A DNA stretch of 64,000 nucleotides. It comes from Pelomyxa schiedti (taxonomy: Eukaryota; Evosea; Pelobiontida; Pelomyxidae). Of the stretch, positions 1 to 10,251 are shown one piece after another. The stretch is taken from assembly GCA_020536535.1 (NCBI GenBank), contig JAHLWZ010000720.1, forward strand, positions 3,252 through 67,251, written 5' to 3'. A program made the translations under genes and the position numbers. Below the pieces are notes generated by a model, which made no database searches, had not been told where the DNA came from, and saw only the letters and a list, made by a program, of their open reading frames with translations. Within the stretch, counting starts at the first letter, position 1. The number at the start of each line of letters is the position of its first letter.

Positions 1-2
1 GT

Positions 3-189
3 GAGGTTGTTCCTGCAGATGGTTTTCCTCGAGCACGCCACACCTCCCCTGGTCCTCCTTGCCCTCACCACTTTTTACCCTTTGTTGTATCCCCTACAAG
101 AGCAGAGATTGATCCTGCAGAAGCTCTACTAAGCCACAGTAGATGATACGTCACCATCACCCAAGAAGAAAGCAAAGTTAGGAGAATAA
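3..189 (+). CDS. 3' end of an unrecognised gene (5' truncated by window)
   Basis: An open frame runs from base 3 to a stop at 142-144 and ends with IDPAEALLSHSR. In another frame, after a possible acceptor AG at 138-139, a tail reading DDTSPSPKKKAKLGE ends at a stop at 187-189. The basic cluster looks like a nuclear localisation signal. I cannot decide whether one intron joins the two pieces or only one is used, and I do not recognise a family. The gene starts outside the window. Confidence 0.3.
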
Positions 190-369
190 CAGAACCCCTT
201 TCGCCCACTATCGTACCGTTCTGTATCGCTAAAGTAAACAAACACATGGCGGAGGTAAGCTAGTACGAGGATAGCTGCGTCAGGCGAAAATGGTTATCTG
301 AAACCCATAATTCACCTCACACTGTAGACTGGGGCTTTTTTAGAAGGTCAAGAATGAAAAAATCTCCGG

Positions 370-475
370 AGCCTGGGTAAAACCAGGTCATCCGTTAAAA
401 TTGGAACAATACAGAGAAGATTAGCATGGCCCCTGCGCAAGGATGACACGCAAAATCGAGAAGTATACCACTTTT
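370..475 (+). ncRNA. U6: U6 spliceosomal snRNA
   Basis: The core is nearly identical to eukaryotic U6: the AATTGGAACAATACAGAGA block with the ACAGAGA box at 411-417, TTAGCATGGCCCCTGCGCAA with the AGC triad at 423-425, and GGATGACACGCAAAATCGAG forming the internal stem-loop region. It pairs with U4 and U2 and with the 5' splice site in the catalytic spliceosome. The 5' hairpin is divergent: CCTGG at 372-376 pairs with CCAGG at 382-386 around a short loop. A ten-T run follows, as expected for RNA polymerase III. The exact 5' end is inferred from the hairpin. Confidence 0.95.
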
Positions 476-481
476 TTTTTT
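472..481 (+). terminator. RNA polymerase III T-run terminator of U6
   Basis: Ten consecutive T directly follow the U6 3' end, the usual pol III stop signal. Confidence 0.8.
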
Positions 482-559
482 CTTGTTCTTGTTGGTGTTG
501 GAAGGCACTGGTCGGTAGCGCCGCCAAACTTTCAGTACACTTACTACTAGTAGAATAGC

Positions 560-2299
560 ATGGACGAAATCAAGGCGGGTCATCACGATAGCCTCAGGGC
601 TATGTTGGCCAAGCTGCCTCCTAGTGAGTCCCTACTGGAACACACTGAAGTGGTCCCCAAGATGATGACTGAAGTAGATCCTGATTGGGCCTCACGCCCG
701 TATCTAAATGGCACGCAGGCAGCAGCCCGCCACCCCCCTTTTTTTTTGCTTCTTCAATGCTCCTACAAATCACGTCACACTTGAGTCAACAACAGGTTTG
801 TACCCTTTGCACATTGCGTGCAAGAGAGGATACGTGAAGACCACAAGGTACTTGATTGACAAGTGCCACTGCGATGTAAATGTCACAGACGAGAAGAATG
901 GCCTGTCGCCATTACACCTTGCATGCGCAGCGTATGCACTTTCTACTTTTATTGTTTTCCCTTTTTTGGTGTTGCTTTTCCAACCATCACTCATTCCACC
1001 TTCAGGGGCCACGCATACCTTGCATACATTTTGGTCAAGCAGTATCATGCCGATGTCAATCTCAGAGATATTGCGTGGAGGACACCTCTTGAGTGGGCTG
1101 CCATTCAGGGACATCTCATCGTTGTGAAAGTGCTTGTTCAAAACTGTACTGTATTTCTGTCTCTCTCAACGTGTTTTTTCCCTCTGAACAGTCCATGACC
1201 CAGGCAATGCAAACCCCACTCTCCGTGATACCCATGGGGACACCCCAAGTGAGGTCGCCAAGATCAGTGGTCACCATGATATTTCTCTGTTTCTGGAGGG
1301 ATGCCATTTCAATTCCACCGCGAGCCAGGCAAGTGTATCAGCAAGTCAGAATATGTTATCATTCCTCACAATACCTTTCCCCCAAACAACACAGGACTGC
1401 CCACAGCTGACTTTCCTCAGCGTGGATGAGCTTGTCACGATTCCAGCGAGGGGGGAGGAAATGGAAGACAAGATCATACTTCAGCTTAATTTCGTAGACC
1501 AATCACCGACGCCACAATGTCAAGTGTGGGTTCCATATTCTTAACTATCCTCATCAAACCAAGGCTTGTCAAATACAACTACATTCAATTGAAGAAGGCA
1601 CCAAAGAACCACTTAATTCCAGCAAGATACAAACGAGTGCCTTGGCTGTCAGACTTGTATTTGCTCTCACGCCAGTGTGTTCCTTTCCACCACTTCTTGC
1701 GAACTTCTTTCCAAACCTTTCAAAAGCGTTGTGGGAGGAGCCTTTTGTCTGGGAAGGATTGTCTCTCATGCAGTCAAGTATGCACAACTTGGCGCAGGCA
1801 ATTATCAGCTGATGACTCCATCTGGATTCCTCACATCAAGTTTTTTCCTCCCTCCATCTAGTTGTTAAATCTAATCTCACACATATTCATTCACAGAGAA
1901 GTAATTTGCAAAGCAGTGAGGAACACAATGGAATATATGGACAAGAACATTCCTCAAGAGCGAAAAAAGGAGTGGAAAAATGCAACAACATTTGGCATGT
2001 CTGAAGTGGATGCACTGAAAACTTGGGCAGCAACACCACCTGAAAAGTTTTGCGGAAACTCCAAAGTCAAATACCTTTGGGTGCTGAGGAAAAAGGGGAG
2101 AGTTCCACTGCCTGAGACTAGTGTTCCAACATACAATCCTTTAATTCATAACAAATGGTTCTCTCCTCTCTTCTTCATATCAGCTTCACATATGAAAGGT
2201 GGTCTCTGAAAGATGTGGCACGTTGCTGGTGGTGTTACATTTGGCACTATCAGGTCTCCATCCCATACAACCACTCGCGCTTTCTCTTTTGTGAAGTGA
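560..2299 (+). CDS. Ankyrin-repeat protein with F-box-like segment
   Basis: Starts at ATG 560 (MDEIKAGHHDSL). Ankyrin repeats are visible after the first intron: GLYPLHIACKRGY, then GLSPLHLACA, then TPLEWAAIQGHLIVVKVLV, then DTPSEVAKISGHHDISLFL (about 800-1330). A later stretch, LSGKDCLSCSQVCTTWRRQ followed by LSADDSIW near 1750-1830, matches the second half of an F-box, so the protein probably recruits substrates to an SCF ubiquitin ligase through its ankyrin repeats. Downstream exons (1900-2150) read coherently but belong to no family I recognise. The first half of the F-box (FPPLLANFFPNLS, near 1690) lies in a different frame from the second half, so there is an unresolved intron or a frameshift. 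The last exon ends at TGA 2297-2299. Confidence 0.65.
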
Positions 2300-2356
2300 T
2301 CACCACCAATACACAAATTTCAGTGGTTGGGATTCTTCATCAAACAGAGTATCATC

Positions 2357-3287
2357 ATGAAAGATAGTTATGACAGAAAGGTGTTGGCATCAGTGCGGAA
2401 TTCACTTGGAGTTGTTGGAGTTCTTGTTACCCTCCTTTTGTTTGGGAAGTGCCTGAGCGTTCCGGGCAAGGGGACTGACGACTGTGCGCTTTGGCCCCCG
2501 GACCATAACTACTTTGGAGTTTCTGTGTTGGTGAGTTACCTTTTTCTTGGAATGTAGGACACACTATGAATCCCTAAACCTCCACAGTTTTCAGTGTTCA
2601 GCTCATTTATTCTTTATGCTTTTTCCCTCGGCTCCAAGGTTCTTCATTTTTCTCTCTAAAAAATCTCGAATTCACTCTTCTGGCAGAAGAACATGTGGTA
2701 CTGGTTCCCAATTTCCATTCTTATTGTAGGGACGATACCTTTTCCGTCTGAGTGGATTTGCCTATTCAGATCAATTGTATCAGCAAATGAAGCAATCGCA
2801 ACGCCACCAACGACTCACAAAAATGAACAGACACACCCGAACCCGATTTTCATGGCTGTGGCTTCCGCTGTGATGCTGACTTCGACCTTCCTGTTCAGCA
2901 AATACACACTGAAGGAACCTTACAACCGCAACTCCCTGGTTTGTTTGTTTTTTAGTCCCGCAATCCCAATCACGCAATCACGCAATCACACAATCACACA
3001 CGCAACTTAAAGCTTCACACCGCGCCAACTCAACGAATGAATGACACATACCGCAGGGTCTCGGAATCTTCGTGACCATCATTGGGCTGGTGATTTGGTA
3101 TGATCGGTTTGTGATGGTCCTGCGTGTTGGTAGCACAGCACAGCAGATTCTACGACGCAACTACCCAACATACGACCTCACGTGGGGCAGGCACAAGATG
3201 GCCATGGCTGCATTCGTTTTTCTACTCGTAGCATACCTCGTTCTGTTCCTTGAGGTAAGAAAGCTCGGCATTACATCCCCGATCTGA
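2357..3287 (+). CDS. Multi-pass membrane protein, unknown function
   Basis: Starts at ATG 2357 (MKDSYDRKVLASVRNSLG). Up to six hydrophobic segments follow across about five exons: GVVGVLVTLLLFGKCL; FSVFSSFILYAFSLG; WYWFPISILIVGTIPF; PIFMAVASAVMLTSTFLF; GLGIFVTIIGLVIWYDRF; MAAFVFLLVAYLVLFL. Between segments 5 and 6 there is a soluble loop rich in basic residues (AQQILRRNYPTYDLTWGRHK). The C-terminal frame closes at 3285-3287, but the GTAAGA just after the last segment could be another 5' splice site. It resembles an orphan polytopic membrane protein. I do not recognise its family and assign no function. Confidence 0.6.
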
Positions 3288-3361
3288 TGCCGATCTGCAA
3301 AGAACCGTGTGTTGTGAGTTAATTTTATTTCGTACTTCTCCACAACGTATTCTTTGGCGGA

Positions 3362-4335
3362 ATGTCGTGTTGTGATCGAAGAGACGTGAAGATGGTCATA
3401 GTTGGGGATGGTAACGTCGGGAAGACCTCATTGCTGATGTGTTATGGGACAGGCTCTTTTCCCAGTGGAGTAGTGCCCCCGTTGTTTGAGCAGGCACTCT
3501 TCCCATAATGGCGTTTCCCCCTGAGTGTAATTCCACGTCAAATAGGACGCAGGCACATACATGTTGGAGCTTTTCTTTCTCAATTTATGCTATAAATCAG
3601 CTCACAGAAGTTATTTCGTCCAGGCACACAATCAAATCAAATGGAAACATATACAATATAAGGGTTGTTGATACCATAGGTTCATTTTTGGCCGCACTGC
3701 TGGATTTGCCTTTAAAATTCACTTGGGTTTCCTTAAAATGCAGGGACGGAAGAATATGATAGACTGAGGCCTCTTAGTTATCCGAATGCTGATGTATTCT
3801 TAGTGGGTTTCCAACTCCCCCTTTTTTTCTTTATTTCTTTCTCCCCTTAGGTTTGTTTTTCAGTGGGAAATCGTTTTTCCTGGGCCAGTGTTGATCAACA
3901 AGTTATGACCTTTTTCTTAATAACCCTCTTCCAGACATTGACACCTATTTCCTTTTATTTAGTGGTATCCCGAGGAATGTTTGATCACCTAGCCTCGATC
4001 AACTTTACATTCAGCATAGATTTCATACTTCTGCCCTCAAACCCGCCTTGTAATTGTTGGCACTAAGTGCGATTTGAGAGAGAATCATTCCGGTGATCAA
4101 GAACTTGTTTCCTATGGGATGGGCTGCGATGTACAGAATATACCTGTTAAATTCTACTTCCCTCTCTTAGGTTGCTAGGAGAATACATGCGGCTGCATAC
4201 ATAGAAGTAAGTGCCTTGACTGCTAAACATGTGGAAGATCTCTTCACTCTAGCACTCTTACTTACGACGAATTCAGTAGCCCAGCAGCCTAGACAAAGGT
4301 CAAAGTTTTCTCTGGTACTCCTACCACACGAGTAA
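3362..4335 (+). CDS. Divergent Rho-family GTPase domain
   Basis: A small GTPase of the Rho/Rac type spread over several short exons. ATG 3362 opens [18 protein letters not shown], with P-loop GDGNVGKTS and Rho-like [12 protein letters not shown]. Switch II reads [17 protein letters not shown], then ADVFLVGF. The base-recognition motif is VGTKCDLRE near 4050, and [14 protein letters not shown] near 4210 is the SA box region. The switch-II Ala and the catalytic Gln are replaced by Ile and Thr, so GTP hydrolysis is probably impaired (inference). If the frame simply runs on, it stops at 4333-4335 without a CaaX box. A GT at 4315 and an AG at 4364 would instead splice it in phase to the kelch gene downstream. 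Confidence 0.8.
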
Positions 4336-4364
4336 TATTCACTGCCTAAAACCACAATGAAAAG

Positions 4365-6170
4365 GAGAATTTGTGGAATACATTTGTTCCCCGCTCTATC
4401 TTAAAACCTAAAGGCCCGCGGAACCTTGAATGGGAAGCTCTCTATCTAAACTGTACTGCTACTAGGTAAAACACAAAATCTTTTCTGGAGTAGCCGATTC
4501 TTAAAGATATGGACATGCCCAAGTACTTCATGGGACAATCCTTTCTCTCATTGGTGGTTCACCTGAAAGGGATTCTGATACTGCGGGGGATATCACGCGA
4601 TTCGACTACTCACAGAGAAGTTGGTTGCAGCCTATAACACCTTTTTCTCTGGGCTCCCCAAATCTTCCCAGTACCTTGAACTACATGACGTTTTTCGCAT
4701 CAACGTTTGTGTTTGCTTCTACAGTGATTCAGAATTCTGTATTGACAATAACTATTTACTAGGTTAATCGATGCTGAGCTCATGTTCATCTTTGGAGGTT
4801 GCCTTCCATCTGTTTCCCGGGAGGCCTCACTGCCGGAAGCACATTGTACTTCATGTGCAACCAATACTCTCTCACGCCTGAACCTCAAGACTGGGGAGCT
4901 TTCATTTCTTGCAGTTGCAAACAATGTCGACTCTCCCTCTTCACGATATGGGTCAACAATGATAATTTGGAGCCGGAATCTATACATTTTCGCGGGGTAG
5001 ATAGACACATTTAAATTGTGTACCCTTTCACCTCCATTTGTAGGTGTTCCTCCACTGGTATCTGTTCTGATTTATTTTGCTATAACTTGGACAACTGTTT
5101 ATGGACCAAGGTGAGGCCTAGGGGGGGTTCTTTATTACCTCAACTGTTGACAGGTTTCCATTAACAACACAGGACGATTTCCAAGTGCAAGATGTCATCA
5201 TACAGCGGTTTGTTACAAGTCCTCTATGATTGTGTTTGGTAATCAAGACTTTTTTCCTATGGGTCTCATTATATGCAGGTGGGATTGTCAATGAGCGAAG
5301 TCAAAATGACCTGTGGACATTAGGTAGAGTATACAAAAGTTCATTCTGCACATGAAGAACCACTTCACTAAAAGATCTCCTCTCCACTACATGGCTCAAG
5401 CCATCCACACGCGGAATTGACCCACCCTCAATGAAGGGGCATGCAGCAACTATTATTGGTGATACTATGTTTGTCTGTTCATTTCACTCTCTCCAAGGAC
5501 GTATGATTGTGCTGAAGTATACATTCAGTGGTTTTTTCTTCCTGGCAACCTTATGTTTTCAGGCTCAATCTTCTAAATTGGGAATGGAGTGAGGTTTCCT
5601 GTTCCTCTTCACTTCCGGTGAGAGAGTTCCACGCTCTGAGTGCCTCTGAGAAAGGACTGTCCCTCATACTCTCAGGTGGAAGAACACCCACTCCAGCTCA
5701 CGATACAGCAGGTCGCTACTCTAACACCTTTTCAAGTGGGACAAACCAAAAGTAGGAAAAATTCATGGTGATGCCTGGTTATTGAGGCTGTATAATGGTG
5801 CTTTTGAGTTGCTGCCCGCCTTTATGTGGGCCCATATCTTCTCCTTCTGTGACCCAAAATGCCTTTTCCTACTTTCAGCCGTATGCTGTTCAGTTCACCA
5901 GAAACAACAAAACAAAGGCTCTAACCTCATCTCATCCGCAGGTCTGCCGGGATTTTAGAACCCTAGTTGAAAGTGATCAACTGTGGGCAAGGTTCATTCC
6001 GCAGGACATACTCGACGCCAAAAGAGAAACCAAGGTTCCACTTAAAGCCTTGTTCCGTACCAGTGCTGCTCTCTTTGTTTATTCCACATACACCGATCCA
6101 AACAACAACTGGTACACCGCTATTCTCCTTTTCATGATTGACTTCGTACCAGGATTTACATTCCCTAAGA
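4365..6170 (+). CDS. Kelch-repeat protein with C-terminal F-box
   Basis: Kelch blades recur across many short exons: RYGHAQVLHGTILSLIGG (about 4500), LMFIFGG, RYGSTMIIWSRNLYIFAG (about 4950), RFPSARCHHTAVCYKSSMIV (about 5190), GGIVNERSQNDLWTL, MKGHAATIIGDTMFV, YVFRLNLLNWEWSEV. After the propeller comes a clear F-box, LPAFMWAHIFSFCDPKCLF then LLSAVCRDFRTLVESDQLW, split by a 60-bp intron ending at 5940. This suggests an SCF substrate receptor, with the unusual order kelch then F-box. No start codon is seen for the first exon, which begins right after an acceptor in phase with the upstream Rho-domain exon, so the two may form one protein. The frame stays open to 6445, antisense to the EBP1 tail, so the true end is uncertain. 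Confidence 0.75.
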
Positions 6171-6280
6171 CTTTTTGTTCTGTTCAACACATGAAACTTA
6201 AAAAAAAAAGTTTTCTTTTATCCATCACCCCCCATGAACACAGACAAAAAAGACTGCACCAAGCACCCTGGGGTTGCCTT

Positions 6281-8433
6281 TTAGGGCTTGTTCTTCTTGG
6301 GTTTGTTGGATTTAGGCTTGTTGGACTTGGGCTTGTTGGATTTGGGTTTGTTTCCCTTGTTCTTTGGCTTGTTGGATTTGGGCTTGTTTCCCTTGTTCTT
6401 GGGCTTTGGCTTGTCACCTTCTGGTACATTGGTAACAATTGTTGAAGTGGGTGCGGCCGGTGCTGTTGCGGCGGCAGTTGCGGGTGTGGGTGTGGGTGTG
6501 GGTGTGGTTGTAGAGGTTGGTGCAGCTTGTGTTGACTCTGATGCAGGTGTTGGTGTAGGAGTAGTAGAGCTAGGAGTGGCAGCTGGGGCAGGAGTTGGTT
6601 GGGGTGTAGAGTTAGGAGTCTGGGTTGGGCTAGGGGTAGTTGAGGGTTGGGTAGGGGTTGGGGTTGCTGGGGCTGGAGTTGTGCTAGCAGAAGTAGGAGT
6701 AGTCGTGGAGCTAGCGGGAGTCTCGGTAGAGGGTTGAGTGGGGGTGGGGGTGGGGGTAGAATTGGCCGGAACGTTCTCCTTTGCCTTTTGTGGTTGTGTC
6801 TTAGCGTTCTTCCCCTTGGCATTTTTCCCCTTGGCGTTTTTGCCCTGTTTCCCTTTGGTCTTGCTTGGAGAAGGAGCAGGGGCTGCTGCCGTAGGTGTTG
6901 TTGTATTTGATTGTGTTGCCGCGGAGGTGGTTGTGCTCGTGGTCGCGGTAGATACGGCCGGAGTTTCTGGGACCACAACTGGCACAAGAACGGGAGGTGG
7001 TTGATTCAAGTTGTTGGAGAAATCGTCTGCCATGACCCCAGGCTCGAGGGCGACCCTAGGTGCGAAGATACTGCTGTATCTGGGTACCTTGGGGAACAAA
7101 GTGGCAGCCACTGGGGGAGCTCCTCGTCGCACAAAAACTGTTGTTTTGAACTGAGCAATAGTCTCTCCGCGGGCTTCAAACAACACAGGATATGGATCCA
7201 CCAATTCGTGTTGCATCATTTCAAAGATGCCGAGCTTAGCTCGTTTTTCGTCCAAAGCCCTTGATGGAGTTGAGTGCGGGTGAAGTAATTAGTAGGTTAC
7301 CTCAGTGTGAAAGGGAAGGTGGGGAAATTTTGGTTTATTTGCCCCAGAACATATTGAGCGGCCTTGAACTTGAGGTTATACTCCTGGTTCACTGACCGCT
7401 TGAAGACGGTAGGCTTCACTTCGAGTTCTCTCGTCTTTCCTGGACCTGTGCTCATTACCACGTCTATTCCATAGACCTGAAGCCACTTAGAAAAGAAACA
7501 CGAGCACAAACAGAAGAAAATACCTCATTTTCTTCTACAGCGAATTCCTCTGCTCGTTGATCCGGCATTGGCTTCTGTAAGATCACTTTGTTCCCGTCAA
7601 TAACGAACCGCTTCATATCATGTGAAAGAACGCCCTCAAGAAGTGAGACTTTGAAATGCTCAGCAACTTTTTGCAAGGCAGCGGATATTTCATGGTTCTG
7701 GGCGGGAATTTAGGAAACTTGAGAGGAAAAAAAGAGAATGAAAACCTTTGCACCGGGTCTGAGCATATGGACAACCGTTCTGAGTCCGTGATATGCTGCA
7801 GCGATAACATCCGCTTTTCTCCCGGCCACTTCTCCAGCACCATCGGTAACCACGATTGTGTGGGCCACAACCGCGATGTATCCATCGATCTGGACACCAA
7901 GGTCTCTGAACGCAGGAATTAGATTACGGCGAAGGAAGAACTTCATAACCCACATTTTCGCGATATCGTTAAGTTTCAACGTGCTCTGGTCATCAGAAAG
8001 GGGAGAAAAGTGTCCCGCAACGTTGTTAACTGAAACACACGTCGGGAAGGCCACTCCTTTTTCCTTAACTGAAAATAGGCTGTTAGCTCAATGGGATGGA
8101 AAAAACCAAAGTGTACTTTTTGGGAACTTGGCCAGCGCGTCCAAGATGAACTTGTCACCAGCCTTACACACGTTGACGATTTTAGCTCCAGGTGTGGCGG
8201 CAGCGATAGCACACTCAAGGGCACCTGCATTACAGAAAACACAAAACAAAAAGAGAAAAAAAAACGGAAATAAGGTCAACGGTGATACTTAGTCACTAAG
8301 AAAAGCGACCGTTGGCGATGGTGGCGGCGTCTTGGTACTTCTTCAGAACAGCGGGGTTAGAGAGATCTGTGATTTCGTCTTCTTCCTCTTCATCGTCGTC
8401 GTCGCTCTCAATAGGTCTTCTGTTGGTCGCCAT
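6281..8433 (-). CDS. PA2G4: EBP1/PA2G4-like proliferation-associated protein with long low-complexity tail
   Basis: Methionine-aminopeptidase-fold protein of the EBP1 family, which binds ribosomes near the exit tunnel and acts in growth control. ATG at 8431-8433 gives MATNRRPIESDDDDDEEEE, then ITDLSNPAVLKKYQDAATIA. Family signatures follow: ECAIAAATPGAKIVNVCKAG, AFPTCVSVNNVAGHFSPLSD, VQIDGYIAVVAHTIVV, GRKADVIAAAYHGLRTVV, MKRFVIDGNKVI, VYGIDVVMSTGPGKTRELEV and FPFTLR. The core ends near 7030. A tail of about 230 residues follows that typical family members lack: first Thr/Pro/Ala-rich, then KPKSN/KGNKPK repeats to the stop at 6281. There are four or more introns. It is convergent with the kelch/F-box gene. 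Confidence 0.9.
6284..6990 (-). repeat. Low-complexity coding repeats in the EBP1 tail
   Basis: Two adjoining simple-repeat tracts: a KPKSN/KPKNKGN pentad-like array (6284-6420) and a long Thr/Pro/Ala tract (about 6430-6990) with runs such as TPTPTPTP. Both stay in frame with the EBP1 core. The opposite strand shows long spurious open frames here because of the base bias. Confidence 0.85.
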
Positions 8434-8905
8434 CACCGCCGATCTCTTGTTTAGTTTAACAACTAGAACCGAACGAATTAAAACAAAAAAGTGTTTTCCG
8501 CAATTATCTTGATTTTCACAGTTTAATTAAATCGTTTGATTTTTTGGTGACATCACCATTTCCTGCCGAGGACAACAACCCAAGGCACACCCGAGGCACT
8601 TCAGTTATTACTGACTTCATTCATGCATACAACAGGGAAGAAGAAGGCTTAGGTAGAAGAAAATATTTTTTTTGTTTAGAAATACAAGTAGAGAGACTAC
8701 GTTTTTGGTGGGGTGAGAAGTGACTACAAAACAAATAGTTGAATAGCTGTATAGCGGGCCTGGTGGCCAGCTGGCTGATACGACTAGTGTGTCACTGTAC
8801 AAGAAGTAGGAAGGAGCGGCAGTAATTAGGGCCGGCTTGCTTGCTTGCTGTGCGTGGGCCAAAATTTGTCACTGGTCTGTAGTGGGGGCCAACAGGCACG
8901 ACCGC
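8434..8905. other. Intergenic region without recognised gene
   Basis: Lies between the EBP1 start and the 3' end of the next minus-strand gene. It is AT-rich near 8500-8560, as expected of a promoter or 3' UTR. No conserved coding frame or RNA was seen. Confidence 0.5.
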
Positions 8906-10251
8906 TCAGAAATTGGTGACCAACTGAATGGGTTGCACGATGCCTTCCGCTTCGAGGTTGATGTCTAAGGGGTTGCGTCTTACGTTGGTCACAAAGTCAT
9001 TGTAGAAGGGTAGTGAGGCCACGGCATCGCGAACGGTTAGAAAGCTGGCAATCACGGCCCAGAATGTGGGTTGTAAAGCCTTCTTTGTGTCAGGGCTGTC
9101 TGGAGGGGTTGTTTCAGTTGGTGGGCTCCCGCTGGACTTGATAAGTGGAGTCTGGAAACTGGGAAAAGAAGCCAAGCGATGAAATACAACAGAGAGGAAG
9201 CCACGGTTCCCTGGATAGTCAGTGCTTAGCAACTTGTGTACGGCTTTCATGAAAGACACTGTCTGGTCTTGGGGTATCGTGGACTGGATAATTCGAACAA
9301 CTATACTTATGGGAGGCTGATCATTCTGTGCGGGAGGCTTTTCTTCAACCTTCTCCACTTTGGCTGTTTCAAGATTAGAAGAGTACATATTCTGTGGGGA
9401 GCATACCAACTAGATTCACACGTTTCTCAGGTAAGATTTGTGGAGTTGGAGTTGCGGGTGGAGGTGGTGGCGGGACAAAACACGGAGAAATGAGCAATGG
9501 AGTCACAATATTTCCACCAATGGAGGCTGTTGACCCTGAGTGCTGTGAGAAAAGAGATACAAGGGTAAAGCTGGAAAACCTTTCTTGTAGCAGCGAGAGA
9601 GGATATTAAAAGGCTTGCTTTGCAATGTGCAATCCAGGAGATTAATGGAAACTACAAGGGCTGTATGCAAGTGATCCCTATCGAGTATGAGCGCATGAGG
9701 ATGAACATTGTAAATAGTACCTAGAAGAAGTGCATATCGACTTCAGGCTGATAGTGTACTTCTCAATCCCGGTTGTCGGCTGAAAGTAGGGATGTACGGA
9801 AGTGGTGGAGAATTTCAACACTTTTGATTTACATTTTTGACATACAACTTCTGAAATGCACAGTTAAACACAAGTTATAGCATACGATAAAAGGAATGAA
9901 ACCTTCAGTTGTACCGGGCCTGCAACAGCATGCAGATAATCCTGCCTGAAAAACTTGCTGCTCTTCTATTCTGTTAGCAGTACGCCAGGCTCTTGGCAAT
10001 TCAATCCACAGCTGAAATTGTGTTGACAACTGATACAACAAAAAAAAAACAGCAAAAAAAGGAGTGGGACGACAAACCTCCTCCGTTTTGAATCGGAAGA
10101 TTTTTGTAGAAGTCAATCGCAAGGAGACAGCTTGGTTCGGCAAATCGCCTCGGGGACAATTGACGTCAAGTAGGGGGGGAGGTATACGCGTATCACACAA
10201 GACAGACGCAGATCGAGTTCCGTTGCCGGCGACCCCTCGTGAGTGTTTCAT
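8906..10251 (-). CDS. Unrecognised multi-exon protein, possible transcription-factor-like fold
   Basis: ATG at 10251 opens MKHSRGVAGNGTRSASVLCD. Exons joined in phase then read VSLRLTSTKIFRFKTEE, then LSTQFQLWIELPRAWRTANR, then EVVCQKCKSKVLKFSTTSV, then YTISLKSICTSSR spliced to DHLHTALVVSINLLDCTLQS and KPFNILSRCYKK, then a Pro-rich linker (VPPPPPPATPTPQ), and finally a 150-residue segment ending PLDINLEAEGIVQPIQLVTNF. The alternation of beta-strand-like segments with a CxxC motif is reminiscent of DNA-binding beta folds of the SPT23/MGA2 kind, but this is only a resemblance. Introns are 37-52 bp, and one junction near 9390-9420 would need an intron of about 28 bp. Confidence 0.5.

Noticed and set aside
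4365-4460. LWNTFVPRSIL read as an F-box end
   Set aside because: It runs directly into a kelch blade (RYGHAQVLHGTILSLIGG), so it is better explained as the first kelch segment.
6288-6737. Long plus-strand open frames rich in Gly, Leu and Val
   Set aside because: They are antisense shadows of the biased Thr/Pro and KPK repeats of the EBP1 tail.
9594-9723. Plus-strand reading ending GCMQVIPIEYERMRMNIVNS with a stop
   Set aside because: Protein-like, but no in-phase partner exon or start. The minus strand gives five exons joined in phase over the same region.
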